Source: Grimontia indica (GTDB taxonomy: Bacteria; Pseudomonadota; Gammaproteobacteria; Enterobacterales; Vibrionaceae). Taken from it: a DNA stretch of 64,000 nucleotides. The stretch's first letter is position 1. Every line of letters begins with the position of its first letter. The stretch spans positions 1-64,000 of the forward strand of contig NZ_ANFM02000036.1 of the NCBI RefSeq assembly GCF_000333895.2, written 5' to 3'. Shown one piece after another: positions 1 to 8,964 of this stretch. The notes under the pieces were generated by a model. The model was not told the origin of the DNA. It saw only the letters and a list, made by a program, of their open reading frames with translations, and made no database searches. The position numbers were made by a program, and so were the translations under genes.

Positions 1-126
1 CCTCAATGCGCCCACTTCTTTGTTAAATTCCACGGAAATAGAACGACTATTCCTCGTGAAATTTGCCTCGAATTGAACGCATTGATGACCTCTGATTGCG
101 AGCATCTTCAGGTTGTTTGGGTATAG
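1..126. repeat. Intergenic repeat, partial copy cut by the window edge
   Basis: This stretch is the reverse complement of the left half of the repeat at 37531-37796, with only scattered differences. It ends with the same terminal motif (agcatcttcaggttgtttgg then gtata). The rest of the copy lies outside the window. No gene is seen here. See the full-length copy for its structure. Confidence 0.75.
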
Positions 127-160
127 TTCATACCGAACAGTAACTTATAGATAGGGCACA

Positions 161-1576
161 ATGCTGAGATCCCGGTTCTTTTTCTTACTATTTGCTACCT
201 TGCTAGTTGGGTGTACTACACCACACCAAACTACCCTGTTCACTCAAAATGGGGCGACGTGCGAAAACCGCCTCTCTGCTTATTACAAGAAAGTAGAACA
301 TGAGCGTGATTTCAAACTGCCTTACCATCAGGATTTACGCTTTCCTCATCTGGCTTTTGACCGTTTCAGCACGTCCTTTGTTGGAGAGCTATCTAGCGCT
401 TCTGCGCAAGCTCAATGGCTCACCCATGTGGGTCATAAAGGGAAAGAGCAACTCGATGTCGCATTGGCTTTAGCACCCGTCGATACCCGCCATCAGATTG
501 AATTGAAACAATGCCAGCAGCAATTACTCGAGGAAAGCATCGAAAATTCCCGCTTTTGGAGAGAATTGGAGAGCCATCCCCCTTCCGTACCGACAGCTTA
601 CGAGCATTGGAAGCGAGTGATAGGCGTTTACCCTGTTGCCACACTTGTCGCCGAAGGCCAAATCGAAGATGAACAGGAGCGCATCAAGGCAGATTTTGGC
701 AGAACGCTGAAACACCCTTTCCGTTATGGCGAACCACCGGCACATCTGACGCAGCAAAACGTGAAAGCCATACTCGAAGAAGCAAGTCGCTATTCCTCAC
801 TGCAATGGCCTTTGCTCACAAGCGATGAATCTGAAGCCTTACTCGATAGGTTCTCTCCTCTGTTTGTCGTCGAAACCTTATCACCCGATGACATCCCCGG
901 CGCACTGGCGATGGAGAGCCAAGACAGGGTGTTGATCAATACCCAAACGCCCGTTATTTACCGCTCCGTCACTTACACCCGTTTTCATGGGAAAGTGTTG
1001 CCTCAACTCAATTACGCATTGTGGTTCCCAGCCAGAACCGCAAAAGGCCACTTCGACCCGTATGCGGGAGAGTTTGATGCGGTAAATATTCGCATCACGC
1101 TGGGCGAAGACGGTGCTCCACTGATTCTGGATTCCATTCACCAATGCGGTTGCTATCACATGGTGTATGCATTGAGCCCAACACTATGGTTTAAAGAGCA
1201 AGATGACGAAAAGCCAATCCAGAACTACCTGTTCCCAAATACAGACAACGGTCGTTTTGAAATCAGTTTAACTGGCGGAGAGCACATGATCAGCGCGATT
1301 CATGTTACTGATAACACTCACCCCGACATCACGCTTAAGGCGAGAGAAATCAAAGAGACACTGATGCTTTCGGATAGCACTGGAATGAGGCAAAGCCCTT
1401 TTGATGAATTCGGCATTCTGGAACAAAGTCTTCGCGGCGAACGTTGGTTCCTATGGCCTTTTGGCGTGCGCTCACCCGGTGCAATGAGACAACACGGACA
1501 GCATGCCATTGCCTTTATTGGAGAGCGTCACTTTGATGATGCTTTCATCCTAGAAACCCTGTTAGATAGACACTAA
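161..1576 (+). CDS. Uncharacterised lipoprotein
   Basis: A 471-residue protein that I do not recognise. It begins with a lipoprotein signal peptide: MLRSR, a hydrophobic stretch, and the lipobox LVGC with the lipidated Cys at residue 18. The rest is soluble with no further membrane segment. A central Cys-containing stretch near residue 330 (HQCGCYHM) and a C-terminal part rich in His and Phe are the only notable patterns. It ends in a bidirectional terminator facing the slyD-like gene. Location at the inner leaflet of the outer membrane or in the periplasm is inferred from the lipobox; no function can be assigned. Confidence 0.8.
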   Translation: MLRSRFFFLLFATLLVGCTTPHQTTLFTQNGATCENRLSAYYKKVEHERDFKLPYHQDLRFPHLAFDRFSTSFVGELSSASAQAQWLTHVGHKGKEQLDVALALAPVDTRHQIELKQCQQQLLEESIENSRFWRELESHPPSVPTAYEHWKRVIGVYPVATLVAEGQIEDEQERIKADFGRTLKHPFRYGEPPAHLTQQNVKAILEEASRYSSLQWPLLTSDESEALLDRFSPLFVVETLSPDDIPGALAMESQDRVLINTQTPVIYRSVTYTRFHGKVLPQLNYALWFPARTAKGHFDPYAGEFDAVNIRITLGEDGAPLILDSIHQCGCYHMVYALSPTLWFKEQDDEKPIQNYLFPNTDNGRFEISLTGGEHMISAIHVTDNTHPDITLKAREIKETLMLSDSTGMRQSPFDEFGILEQSLRGERWFLWPFGVRSPGAMRQHGQHAIAFIGERHFDDAFILETLLDRH

Positions 1577-1577
1577 C

Positions 1578-1608
1578 AAAAAAAGCGAGCTAAACAGCTC
1601 GCTTTTTC
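1578..1608. terminator. Bidirectional Rho-independent terminator
   Basis: The stem GCGAGCT/AGCTCGC has an AAAC loop and is flanked by an A-run and a T-run. It sits between two convergent genes and can serve both. Confidence 0.85.
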
Positions 1609-1625
1609 TCTTCACTTTTCAGTGA

Positions 1626-2084
1626 TTAGTGAACATGGCCGTGTTCGATTTCTTCGGCAGTTGCTTCACGCACTTCGCGGATAACGCCTTCAAATTGGAG
1701 TACGACACCCGCCAATGGGTGGTTGCCGTCGATCGTCACTTCATCGCCTTCAATCGCGATAATTGTCACTTGGATATTGCCTTGTGGGCCTTGGGCATTG
1801 AACACCATACCCACATCCAATTGGTCCACGCCCTGGAATACACCTCGCTCAACCACTTGAATCAACGCTTCGTTACGCTGGCCGTATGCATCGTCTGGTT
1901 GAATTTGAACGGCAAACTCTTCACCTTCAGAGCGGCCTTCCAGTGCTTTTTCCAAACCCGGAATGATATTTCCTGCACCGTGCAGATACGCTAAAGGATC
2001 TTTGCCTTCCGACGTATCAATCAGCTGTCCTTCTTCGTCTTTTACCGTGTAGTCGATTTTTACGACTTTGTTTTCTTCAATCAT
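1626..2084 (-). CDS. slyD: FKBP-type peptidyl-prolyl isomerase, SlyD-like
   Basis: A 152-residue cytoplasmic prolyl isomerase and folding helper. The family signature is clear: KIDYTVKDEEGQLIDTS at the N-terminus, PLAYLHGAGNIIPGLEKAL in the FKBP core, and an inserted chaperone flap around residues 70-120, followed by DGNHPLAG. The tail ends HGHVH, a short His-containing end that lacks the long metal-binding tail of E. coli SlyD. An upstream in-frame start would add 21 residues, but the ATG used here follows AAAGGA at good distance and gives the family's usual N-terminus. The symbol slyD is by family; a paralogue is possible. Confidence 0.85.
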   Translation of the reverse strand: MIEENKVVKIDYTVKDEEGQLIDTSEGKDPLAYLHGAGNIIPGLEKALEGRSEGEEFAVQIQPDDAYGQRNEALIQVVERGVFQGVDQLDVGMVFNAQGPQGNIQVTIIAIEGDEVTIDGNHPLAGVVLQFEGVIREVREATAEEIEHGHVH

Positions 2085-2303
2085 CTTGCCATCCTTTGTC
2101 GGCAGCGAATTTACGTATCGTACCTTTACGTCGGGCAATCGGCGCAAAGAGTTGTCAAGGACGAAACGTCAAAGACAGATACCAGCTCATCCCTTTGACT
2201 GTAACACAGTGAGCAAAGCACTAAAAAAATCGACCCGGTTACAGCGTTTTGATTACTAAAAACGTGAACTTAGGCCGATATCATTGATTTCAGTCGTTGA
2301 GAT

Positions 2304-3041
2304 TTAACGCCACAGCGCCTTGATGGGATGGTCACGACCGAAACGGTGTGCGATTTGCGCCTGAAGTAACTCGGCAGTCGCAATCGCATCCGTCAGCGCG
2401 TTATGTCCTTGATAAAAAGGCAAGTTGTAACGACGACGGCTGTCTGCCAACCGAATAGATGTTAGCGGCTTTTTCATTAGGCAGGACCAAAACTTCTGGA
2501 AAGGTTTACGGTAATACCAAGATTCAATCTCCAGAGTATCCACCACCGGAAACAACAAGGTTTCACCCAAACGGCTTTTGACTGCCGCCTCGATAAAATC
2601 ACGCTCGATGCGACGGTAATGCACCACCACAATCTTCCCTTCCAAAGACGCCAACACCTCTTCCAAAATCCGGCGTAAATCCGGCGCATCACTCACATCA
2701 GAGTGGGTAATACCGTGGAAAACCACAGAATCGTCTTCCAGCGGTTTTCTCGGCTTCACAATCCAATGCTTGGCTTCGCGGCAATGGATACGGTTAAGCG
2801 TGAATGGTACCAAGCCAATGCTGACAATGTCGTTTTTGCTGGGATCCAACCCCGTGGTTTCCAGATCCAGCGCAACGAATTCAACCTCAGACACTGGGGT
2901 GTCACCATTTACGACACCCGCTTCGTAAAAACGCTTCAGCAGAGGCACCTTGGCTTTTTGCTTCAATCGTTCATTGAGCGTTGACCAGTCAGGACCAGCC
3001 TTAACGTCTTTTGCACCGTTTTTAGGTTCAAGAATTAACAC
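2304..3041 (-). CDS. DEDD-type 3'-5' exonuclease, DnaQ-like
   Basis: A 245-residue protein of the DNA polymerase III epsilon-like exonuclease superfamily. Motif I is VALDLETTGLDPS (about residues 56-68), and the last motif is HNALTDAIATAEL near residue 215, supplying the expected acidic metal ligands. The start is a GTG preceded by AGGGG at proper spacing. It lies 9 bp after the CNMP-CBS-DUF294 gene in the same direction, a pairing common in gammaproteobacteria, so the two are probably co-transcribed. The true substrate of this stand-alone family is unknown to me; a proofreading subunit role is unlikely because no polymerase gene is near. Confidence 0.85.
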   Translation of the reverse strand: MLILEPKNGAKDVKAGPDWSTLNERLKQKAKVPLLKRFYEAGVVNGDTPVSEVEFVALDLETTGLDPSKNDIVSIGLVPFTLNRIHCREAKHWIVKPRKPLEDDSVVFHGITHSDVSDAPDLRRILEEVLASLEGKIVVVHYRRIERDFIEAAVKSRLGETLLFPVVDTLEIESWYYRKPFQKFWSCLMKKPLTSIRLADSRRRYNLPFYQGHNALTDAIATAELLQAQIAHRFGRDHPIKALWR

Positions 3042-3050
3042 TACATGCCC

Positions 3051-4934
3051 CTAATTACTGCGGTTTGGCTGGTAACGGTACTTGAGGAACTTCTGCGCGT
3101 TACTCATGATCTGGAAAGCGTCTTTGAGGTTACGGCGCTCGAATTCAGACAGGTTTTCAGGCTCGATGTTGTTATCAGGCTCAATCTCCTGCTCCACATC
3201 AATAGCCTGATGGCGTATGCGTACCATGGAGATGAACTCCATCGCATCACGGATATCCTCGCCACGGCCTTTTGGCAAAATGCCCGCTTCGATAATGTCG
3301 TCCAAACGCTCAAATGAGTTCTGGGAACGGGAGCCCACCGCCAGTGCATGAACACGGATCAGATCTGCCAGTGGCGCGGTGCCACGGCGTTTCAGGTTCA
3401 TTGAGTTTTTGTGTCGACCGTCCTGCTCCATCACAAAGCTCTTGAAGAAACCAAGAGGTGGAGTGCGGTTCAGTGCATTGCGCGCCATACAGGCCAGGAA
3501 GCGGTTATTACGCTTCGCACGTCGCGACACGAATGCTTTGAGTGTTTCAGCCCAGTTCGTTGCGCCGTAAACGCCATCAAGATCGAAGAAGATATTGCTG
3601 TTCAATAACGACTGGGGGTTCGGATGGTCAATCCAGTCCGCGAACGTCTCTTCCCATTCCGCACGGGTCTTACGCCACTCAGGGTTAGTCGCCATAATGT
3701 TACCGGTACAATAGCTGTAACCACATTGCGCAAGGCCATCACTCACAAACTTTGCAAGGTTCACAAAGTATTCTTCATGCTCTCCAGGATCGTACTTGTC
3801 ATCCAGAATCAGTGCGTTGTCCTGATCGGTCACAATCAGTTGTTCGTCACGCGCCATTGACCCCAGTGCCAGGAAACAATAACCAATAGGTGGCGGGCCA
3901 TACTCTTCTTCATACAGCTCAAGAAGTCGCTGCTTGAAGCTTCTGCCTATCACCGCCATCGCAGAACCAATCATATGTGAGTTGGCATCTTCTGAAACCA
4001 TACGGGAGAAACAGGCTGGTACGTCTTTCGACAAAGCCGCCAGATCCTCAACGGTTTGCTGACGGAAGATACTGCTCACAATCACCAAACTGCTCTGGGA
4101 TTCGTAACGCACGATATCAGACAGCGCAACCACCCCCACAGGCTTTTGATTTTTAAGGATGGGCAAGTGATGCAGGTTGTTACGAAGCATGGTCAGCATG
4201 GCTTCGAATACATAGGCATTGTGATCGAGCGTGATAATTTGTGGAGTCAGAATCTCAGTAATCTGCGTCTCATAAGGTAAGCCAGGAGCCACCACGCGGG
4301 AGCGCAAGTCCCTGTCGGTAATGATGCCCGCAATACGCTCCTGCTCCACACCTTCTTCATCGGCTTCTACTGTCATAACTAACAGCGAAGATACGCCCTC
4401 GTCAGTCATGATTTGTGCAGCATGGCGAACGGAAGATTCACAATCCACGGTAACGGGATCGCGCAAAATCAGGTTGGTGACTTTAGAGGTGGTGAGATCA
4501 TTGCTGTCACGGTGGTTCTCCACCGCCTGACGCAAGCGCAATCCGTCTTCCACCTCCATAAAGTCTGAGAAAGATTCAAAGCGTTCGCTGAGATCGTCAA
4601 AAACGGTATCAGGAATAAAGTAAACCAGACTGTCTTCAATCGCTTTGGCAGGGAAGCGAACACGGCGATTCATCATCAATCCCCATTGGCCGAACGTCCC
4701 TCCTTCAGAGAGCCGGTTATAAAGCTCTCCTTTGCGGCGATAGATTTCGACCACGCCACTGCGAACTAAACACAGTTCGTGGATTGGCTGACCGTATTCA
4801 AAGATTTGCGTCCCTGCGCGGAAGTAGGAAATTTCGACCTGCTTGGCCACTTCATCCACTTCTTCTTCCGGCAATTCATTGAAGGGCGCATGTTGTTTGA
4901 GAAACGCTGCGATTTCTATTTGTTCCGCTTCCAT
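3051..4934 (-). CDS. Cyclic nucleotide-binding / CBS / DUF294 nucleotidyltransferase-like protein
   Basis: A 627-residue cytoplasmic multidomain protein. An N-terminal CNMP-binding beta-barrel spans roughly residues 15-125, a CBS pair about 150-285, and a DUF294 nucleotidyltransferase-like domain about 310-450 with LGSMARDEQLIVTDQDNALI (the G-S and D-x-D pattern of the pol-beta fold). A DUF294 C-terminal helical domain follows to the end. The family resembles GlnD-type signal proteins, but its ligand and modified target are not established. It overlaps no neighbour and probably heads a two-gene operon with the downstream exonuclease. Confidence 0.85.
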   Translation of the reverse strand: MEAEQIEIAAFLKQHAPFNELPEEEVDEVAKQVEISYFRAGTQIFEYGQPIHELCLVRSGVVEIYRRKGELYNRLSEGGTFGQWGLMMNRRVRFPAKAIEDSLVYFIPDTVFDDLSERFESFSDFMEVEDGLRLRQAVENHRDSNDLTTSKVTNLILRDPVTVDCESSVRHAAQIMTDEGVSSLLVMTVEADEEGVEQERIAGIITDRDLRSRVVAPGLPYETQITEILTPQIITLDHNAYVFEAMLTMLRNNLHHLPILKNQKPVGVVALSDIVRYESQSSLVIVSSIFRQQTVEDLAALSKDVPACFSRMVSEDANSHMIGSAMAVIGRSFKQRLLELYEEEYGPPPIGYCFLALGSMARDEQLIVTDQDNALILDDKYDPGEHEEYFVNLAKFVSDGLAQCGYSYCTGNIMATNPEWRKTRAEWEETFADWIDHPNPQSLLNSNIFFDLDGVYGATNWAETLKAFVSRRAKRNNRFLACMARNALNRTPPLGFFKSFVMEQDGRHKNSMNLKRRGTAPLADLIRVHALAVGSRSQNSFERLDDIIEAGILPKGRGEDIRDAMEFISMVRIRHQAIDVEQEIEPDNNIEPENLSEFERRNLKDAFQIMSNAQKFLKYRYQPNRSN

Positions 4935-5004
4935 TACTTATCAATCTCTCAACGAGTTTACTTCCGACCGGAAATCAGACTCGGACTTCAAACCAGACGA
5001 AACA

Positions 5005-5027
5005 GGGCAGACGTCATGTCTGCCCCG
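5005..5027. terminator. Probable terminator hairpin after the first BCCT gene
   Basis: The GGGCAGAC/GTCTGCCC inverted repeat lies just downstream of the BCCT gene stop and upstream of the divergently placed regulatory gene start. The T-run is weak, so this is a probable call only. Confidence 0.4.
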
Positions 5028-5050
5028 CTGCGCTTACAAGGTTGGTCAAC

Positions 5051-6685
5051 CTAGCCTCGCGGTTCGGACATCAGTCCCTTTATCACCGAGACACAGGCAA
5101 CCAGCAACACGATGGTGAACGGGAATCCGGTCGATACCGCCATCGCCTGAAGGGCTACCAATCCGCCACCCAAGACCAAGGCAATCGCAACCAATCCTTC
5201 AAACGTACACCAGAACACACGCTGTGGCACAGGTGCATCCACCTTACCACCAGCAGAAATCGTATCGATAACCAGTGATCCTGAATCTGATGAGGTTACA
5301 AAGAAAACCACCACCAGAATAATACCGATAAATGACGTGATTGAAGCCAATGGTAGTGCATCCAGCATCGCGAACAGTTTCAATGGCAGATCTGCCTCTG
5401 TCACTGCCGTATAACCATCATTGACCACCTGGCTGATGGCTGTGCCACCAAACGCAGTCATCCACAATACACAAGCCAGTGAAGGGATCAGCAGTACACA
5501 AGTGATGAATTCACGTACCGTACGTCCACGCGAAACACGTGCGATAAACATACCGACAAATGGCGACCAAGAAATCCACCAAGCCCAGTAGAATGCGGTC
5601 CAGCCAGCGGCAAAGTTAGAATCTTCACGTCCGAACGGGCTGGAAAGCGCAGGCAAGTGTTCAACATAAGAGGCCAGATTGCCAAAGAAGCCAGTCAGAA
5701 TCGCAATGGTTGGCCCCATCAGGATCACAAACAGCAACAGCGCCATCGCCAGAATCATGTTGATTTCAGACAGACGCTTCACACCGGCATCCAGACCCGC
5801 CATGACTGACACAAGCGCCAGTGCCGTGATCAGGATAACCAGAATCACTTCTGTGGTTTCACCAAGTGGGATACCAAACAGATAATTCAGGCCCGAAGCA
5901 GCTTGTGATGCGCCAAGTCCCAACGAAGTCGCCAAACCAAACAAGGTGGCCACGACCGCCAGAATATCAATGACATGGCCGACCCAGCCCCATACACGCT
6001 CACCGAAAAGTGGGTAAAACACAGAACGCATGGTGAGCGGCAAGCCCTTGTTAAACGAAAACAGTGCCAGACCTAAAGCGAGCACCGCATAAATCGCCCA
6101 AGGATGGAGGCCCCAGTGATAAATGGTTGCGGCCATAGCCAAATCTGCCGCTGCTTTCGGATCCCCAGCGGCTGCACCCAATGGCGCCCAGTCGGTCCGC
6201 ACACCATTTTCAACAGAAGTACCGCCTAGCGCTGCACCGTAGTGGGATAAAGGCTCTGCAACCCCCCAGAACATCAGCCCGATACCCATACCTGCAGCAA
6301 ACAACATGGAGAACCAGCCTGCGTAGGTATAGTCTGGCGTGGCTTCAGTACCGCCGAGACGGACTTTACCCAATGGGCTGACTACCAGTACCAAACAGGT
6401 GATCACGAAGATGTCACCCGCGGAAAGGAAGAACCAGTCCAGATTAGTCGTCAGCCAGCCTCGTATCTCACCAAAAATTGGGGCAACGTCTTTCTGGAAG
6501 GCGAGTGTAATGAAGACGAAAAGAACAACGGCGAGGCCGGAAATGAGGAAAACGCGGTTGTGAATATCAAGACCAAATGGCCCGATCTTCATGGCAATGT
6601 TGTCCTGCCCAACCTGATAATCTGTGTCTATGGGGTTGACGTCACCATCCGGTTTCATCAACTCTTCATGACTTTTATCGCTCAC
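5051..6685 (-). CDS. BCCT-family transporter (first paralogue)
   Basis: A 544-residue inner-membrane carrier of the betaine/carnitine/choline transporter family with about 12 membrane segments. The signature WTAFYWAWWISWSPFVG, followed by MFIARVSRGRTVREF, is intact near residues 365-400. It includes the Trp-rich substrate box. The start is a GTG after GGAG. It is a close paralogue of the next gene, sharing the unusual N-terminus MSDKSHEELM, so the pair arose by duplication. Substrate (choline, betaine, carnitine or DMSP) cannot be read from sequence. A large inverted repeat lies in its leader. Confidence 0.9.
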   Translation of the reverse strand: MSDKSHEELMKPDGDVNPIDTDYQVGQDNIAMKIGPFGLDIHNRVFLISGLAVVLFVFITLAFQKDVAPIFGEIRGWLTTNLDWFFLSAGDIFVITCLVLVVSPLGKVRLGGTEATPDYTYAGWFSMLFAAGMGIGLMFWGVAEPLSHYGAALGGTSVENGVRTDWAPLGAAAGDPKAAADLAMAATIYHWGLHPWAIYAVLALGLALFSFNKGLPLTMRSVFYPLFGERVWGWVGHVIDILAVVATLFGLATSLGLGASQAASGLNYLFGIPLGETTEVILVILITALALVSVMAGLDAGVKRLSEINMILAMALLLFVILMGPTIAILTGFFGNLASYVEHLPALSSPFGREDSNFAAGWTAFYWAWWISWSPFVGMFIARVSRGRTVREFITCVLLIPSLACVLWMTAFGGTAISQVVNDGYTAVTEADLPLKLFAMLDALPLASITSFIGIILVVVFFVTSSDSGSLVIDTISAGGKVDAPVPQRVFWCTFEGLVAIALVLGGGLVALQAMAVSTGFPFTIVLLVACVSVIKGLMSEPRG

Positions 6686-6726
6686 AGTAAACTCCTTAAT
6701 CCGTTTTGCGAGTTAAGCAGCTAATG

Positions 6727-6790
6727 GCGTTGAATATGCAGGGTGAAATAATAGAAAACGAGGTTTTCTATCATCAGGCATATTGAACGC
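6727..6790. promoter_or_regulatory. Nested inverted repeat in the BCCT leader
   Basis: Outer arms of 13 bp (gcgttgaatatgc at 6727-6739 and gcatattgaacgc at 6778-6790) pair with one mismatch. Inside them lies a perfect 9-bp hairpin (atagaaaac/gttttctat, 6751-6771). It is 41 bp upstream of the start codon, so it would fold in the 5' leader or serve as an operator. Confidence 0.45.
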
Positions 6791-7088
6791 TCACTAACTT
6801 AAGGTCTAATGACCTAAACACTCTAACATATCCTTAGTGTTCAATGCTTCAATAGTGAGAAATGAGTCGAATTAATCGCTGTAATTGCACAATAATTAGC
6901 CACAATATCGTGTTAATCAGGCAGACAGCCAACGCAAATAACCATTGAGCTCTAAACATTGGATTCGCGTACTAACCCTCTATTTCTATCCCTGCATAGG
7001 GTGGTTGAATTACGCAAATGCGCCGTGCTGGATCCAGTTTCGGCCAATGTGTCAGTTACGTTTTGTATTTGGTTTTTTACATAAAAAG
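6791..7088. other. Intergenic gap between BCCT genes
   Basis: About 300 bp of AT-rich sequence between the two BCCT genes. No ORF worth calling is seen. It presumably carries the promoter of the first BCCT gene; I cannot assign -35/-10 boxes with confidence. Confidence 0.5.
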
Positions 7089-7119
7089 AAAAATCCGGGC
7101 GCGAACCCGGATTTATTTC
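7089..7119 (-). terminator. Rho-independent terminator of the second BCCT gene
   Basis: The stem AATCCGGG/CCCGGATT, read on the minus strand, is followed by a short T-run. It lies immediately beyond the stop codon of the second BCCT gene. Confidence 0.75.
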
Positions 7120-7125
7120 TTTCGC

Positions 7126-8757
7126 TTATTTGCGTGGCTCAGACATCAATCCCTTCACCAGGGAGAATGCACAAAGCAACAGAACGATACAGAATGGCAG
7201 ACCTGTCGATACCACCATTGCCTGCAGCGCCCCAAGGCCACCACCCAGCAACAGAGAAATCGCTACCAGACCCACAAACGAACACCAGAAGATACGCTGT
7301 GGTACTGGTGCATCCACCTTACCGCCTGCAGAAATGGTATCGATAACCAGCGAACCGGAATCTGAAGAGGTGACGAAGAAAACCACCACCAGAATGATAC
7401 CCAACAGAGAGGTAATGCTCGACAGAGGCAGGCCATCCAGCATGTTGAACAGCTGTAGCGGCAGATCTGCATCAACCACTGCGCGGTAACCATCCTGAAG
7501 CTGCTCAATCGCCGTGGTACCGAATGCTGTCATCCACAACACACAGACAGACGTTGGGATCAGCAGTACACAAATGATGAATTCACGCACCGTACGGCCA
7601 CGCGAAACACGCGCGATAAACATACCTACGAATGGCGACCAGGACATCCACCATGCCCAGTAGAACGCGGTCCAACCTTGTGAGTAGTTAGCGTCCTCAC
7701 GACCAAATGGGTTTGAAAGCGCAGGCAGGTTCTCAAAATACGCCACCATATTGGTACCTAAGTTGGTGAAGATTGACAGGGTTGGACCCACAGCAATCAC
7801 AAACACCATCAATAAGGTCGCCATTGCCATGTTGAACTCAGACAAGCGCTTCACGCCAGAGTCCAGACCCGCAACCACAGACGTTAGCGCAAGGCCTGTG
7901 ATACCGATGATGAGGATAACCTGAGTGGTAATGCCGCTTGGAATGTTGAACAGGAAGTCCAGACCCGCAGCCGCCTGCGACGCACCAAAGCCCAGTGATG
8001 TTGCCAGACCAAACAGAGTGGCAACGACCGCCGTGATATCAATGATATGACCCGGCCAACCCCAGATGCGCTCACCAAAGATTGGGTAGAACACAGAACG
8101 GATAGTCAGTGGTAGGCCTTTGTTAAACGAGAACAGTGCCAGAGACAGAGCCAGCAATGCGTAGATTGCCCATGGGTGCAAACCCCAGTGGTAAATCGTC
8201 GCAGCCATACCCAGATCTTTTGCAGCAACCATATCGCCCGCAGCACCACCCAATGGTGCCCAGTCAGTACGAACGCCATTTGACTCAACCACACCACCAA
8301 AAGAAGATGCATAGTGTGAAAGTGGTTCAGACACGCCGTAGAACATCAGGCCGATACCCATACCTGCAGCAAACAGCATGGAAAACCAACCGACATAGGT
8401 GTAATCAGGGGTAGCTTCTGTGCCGCCGAGACGTACGCGTCCCAATGGGCTGAAGATAAGGATCAGACAGAGAATAACGAAAAGGTTACCAGCGCCGATG
8501 AAGAACCAGTCCATCTGAGCAGTAAGGGTGTTTCGCATCTCGTTGAACAGAGGGCCAACAGAGTTGCGGAACAACAAAGTGACTAACACGAACAGTGCAA
8601 TCATACCGCCTGAAACCAAAAACACGCGGTTATGGATATCCAGACCCAAAGGACCGATTTGCAGGGCGATATTATCCTGACCTACTTGGTAGTCAGTATC
8701 GATAGGCGTCACCGCACCATCCGGTGACATTAATTCATCGTGGCTTTTATCACTCAC
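7126..8757 (-). CDS. BCCT-family transporter (second paralogue)
   Basis: A 543-residue carrier, closely similar to the first along its whole length, with about 12 membrane segments and the family box WTAFYWAWWMSWSPFVG near residue 365. The start is GTG preceded by GGAG. The greatest divergence from its neighbour is in the first periplasmic loop and the segment around residues 330-350, suggesting a shifted substrate or regulation. The two are separated by 440 bp and each has its own terminator or leader, so they are probably separate transcripts. A role in osmoprotectant or quaternary amine uptake fits the GbcA/GbcB pair at 24-26 kb, though this link is inference. Confidence 0.9.
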   Translation of the reverse strand: MSDKSHDELMSPDGAVTPIDTDYQVGQDNIALQIGPLGLDIHNRVFLVSGGMIALFVLVTLLFRNSVGPLFNEMRNTLTAQMDWFFIGAGNLFVILCLILIFSPLGRVRLGGTEATPDYTYVGWFSMLFAAGMGIGLMFYGVSEPLSHYASSFGGVVESNGVRTDWAPLGGAAGDMVAAKDLGMAATIYHWGLHPWAIYALLALSLALFSFNKGLPLTIRSVFYPIFGERIWGWPGHIIDITAVVATLFGLATSLGFGASQAAAGLDFLFNIPSGITTQVILIIGITGLALTSVVAGLDSGVKRLSEFNMAMATLLMVFVIAVGPTLSIFTNLGTNMVAYFENLPALSNPFGREDANYSQGWTAFYWAWWMSWSPFVGMFIARVSRGRTVREFIICVLLIPTSVCVLWMTAFGTTAIEQLQDGYRAVVDADLPLQLFNMLDGLPLSSITSLLGIILVVVFFVTSSDSGSLVIDTISAGGKVDAPVPQRIFWCSFVGLVAISLLLGGGLGALQAMVVSTGLPFCIVLLLCAFSLVKGLMSEPRK

Positions 8758-8964
8758 AACGACAACTCCATGTTACATTCACAACATTCAGGCCAATTTG
8801 CCTAAATAAACGCAAACTATTACTGTTTACGTCAGTGAGGTAAAACAAATAAAACTTGTCGAATTAGCATGATTTTTCGATATTAATTACCAACAGAATC
8901 AAAAAGGCCGCACTCATTCATAGCGATAATGCCAAAATGACAAATGTCACGATAAATTAAACAG

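Noticed and set aside
1629-1994. 121-residue plus-strand ORF opposite the slyD-like gene
   Set aside because: It is an antisense shadow of a well-supported gene.
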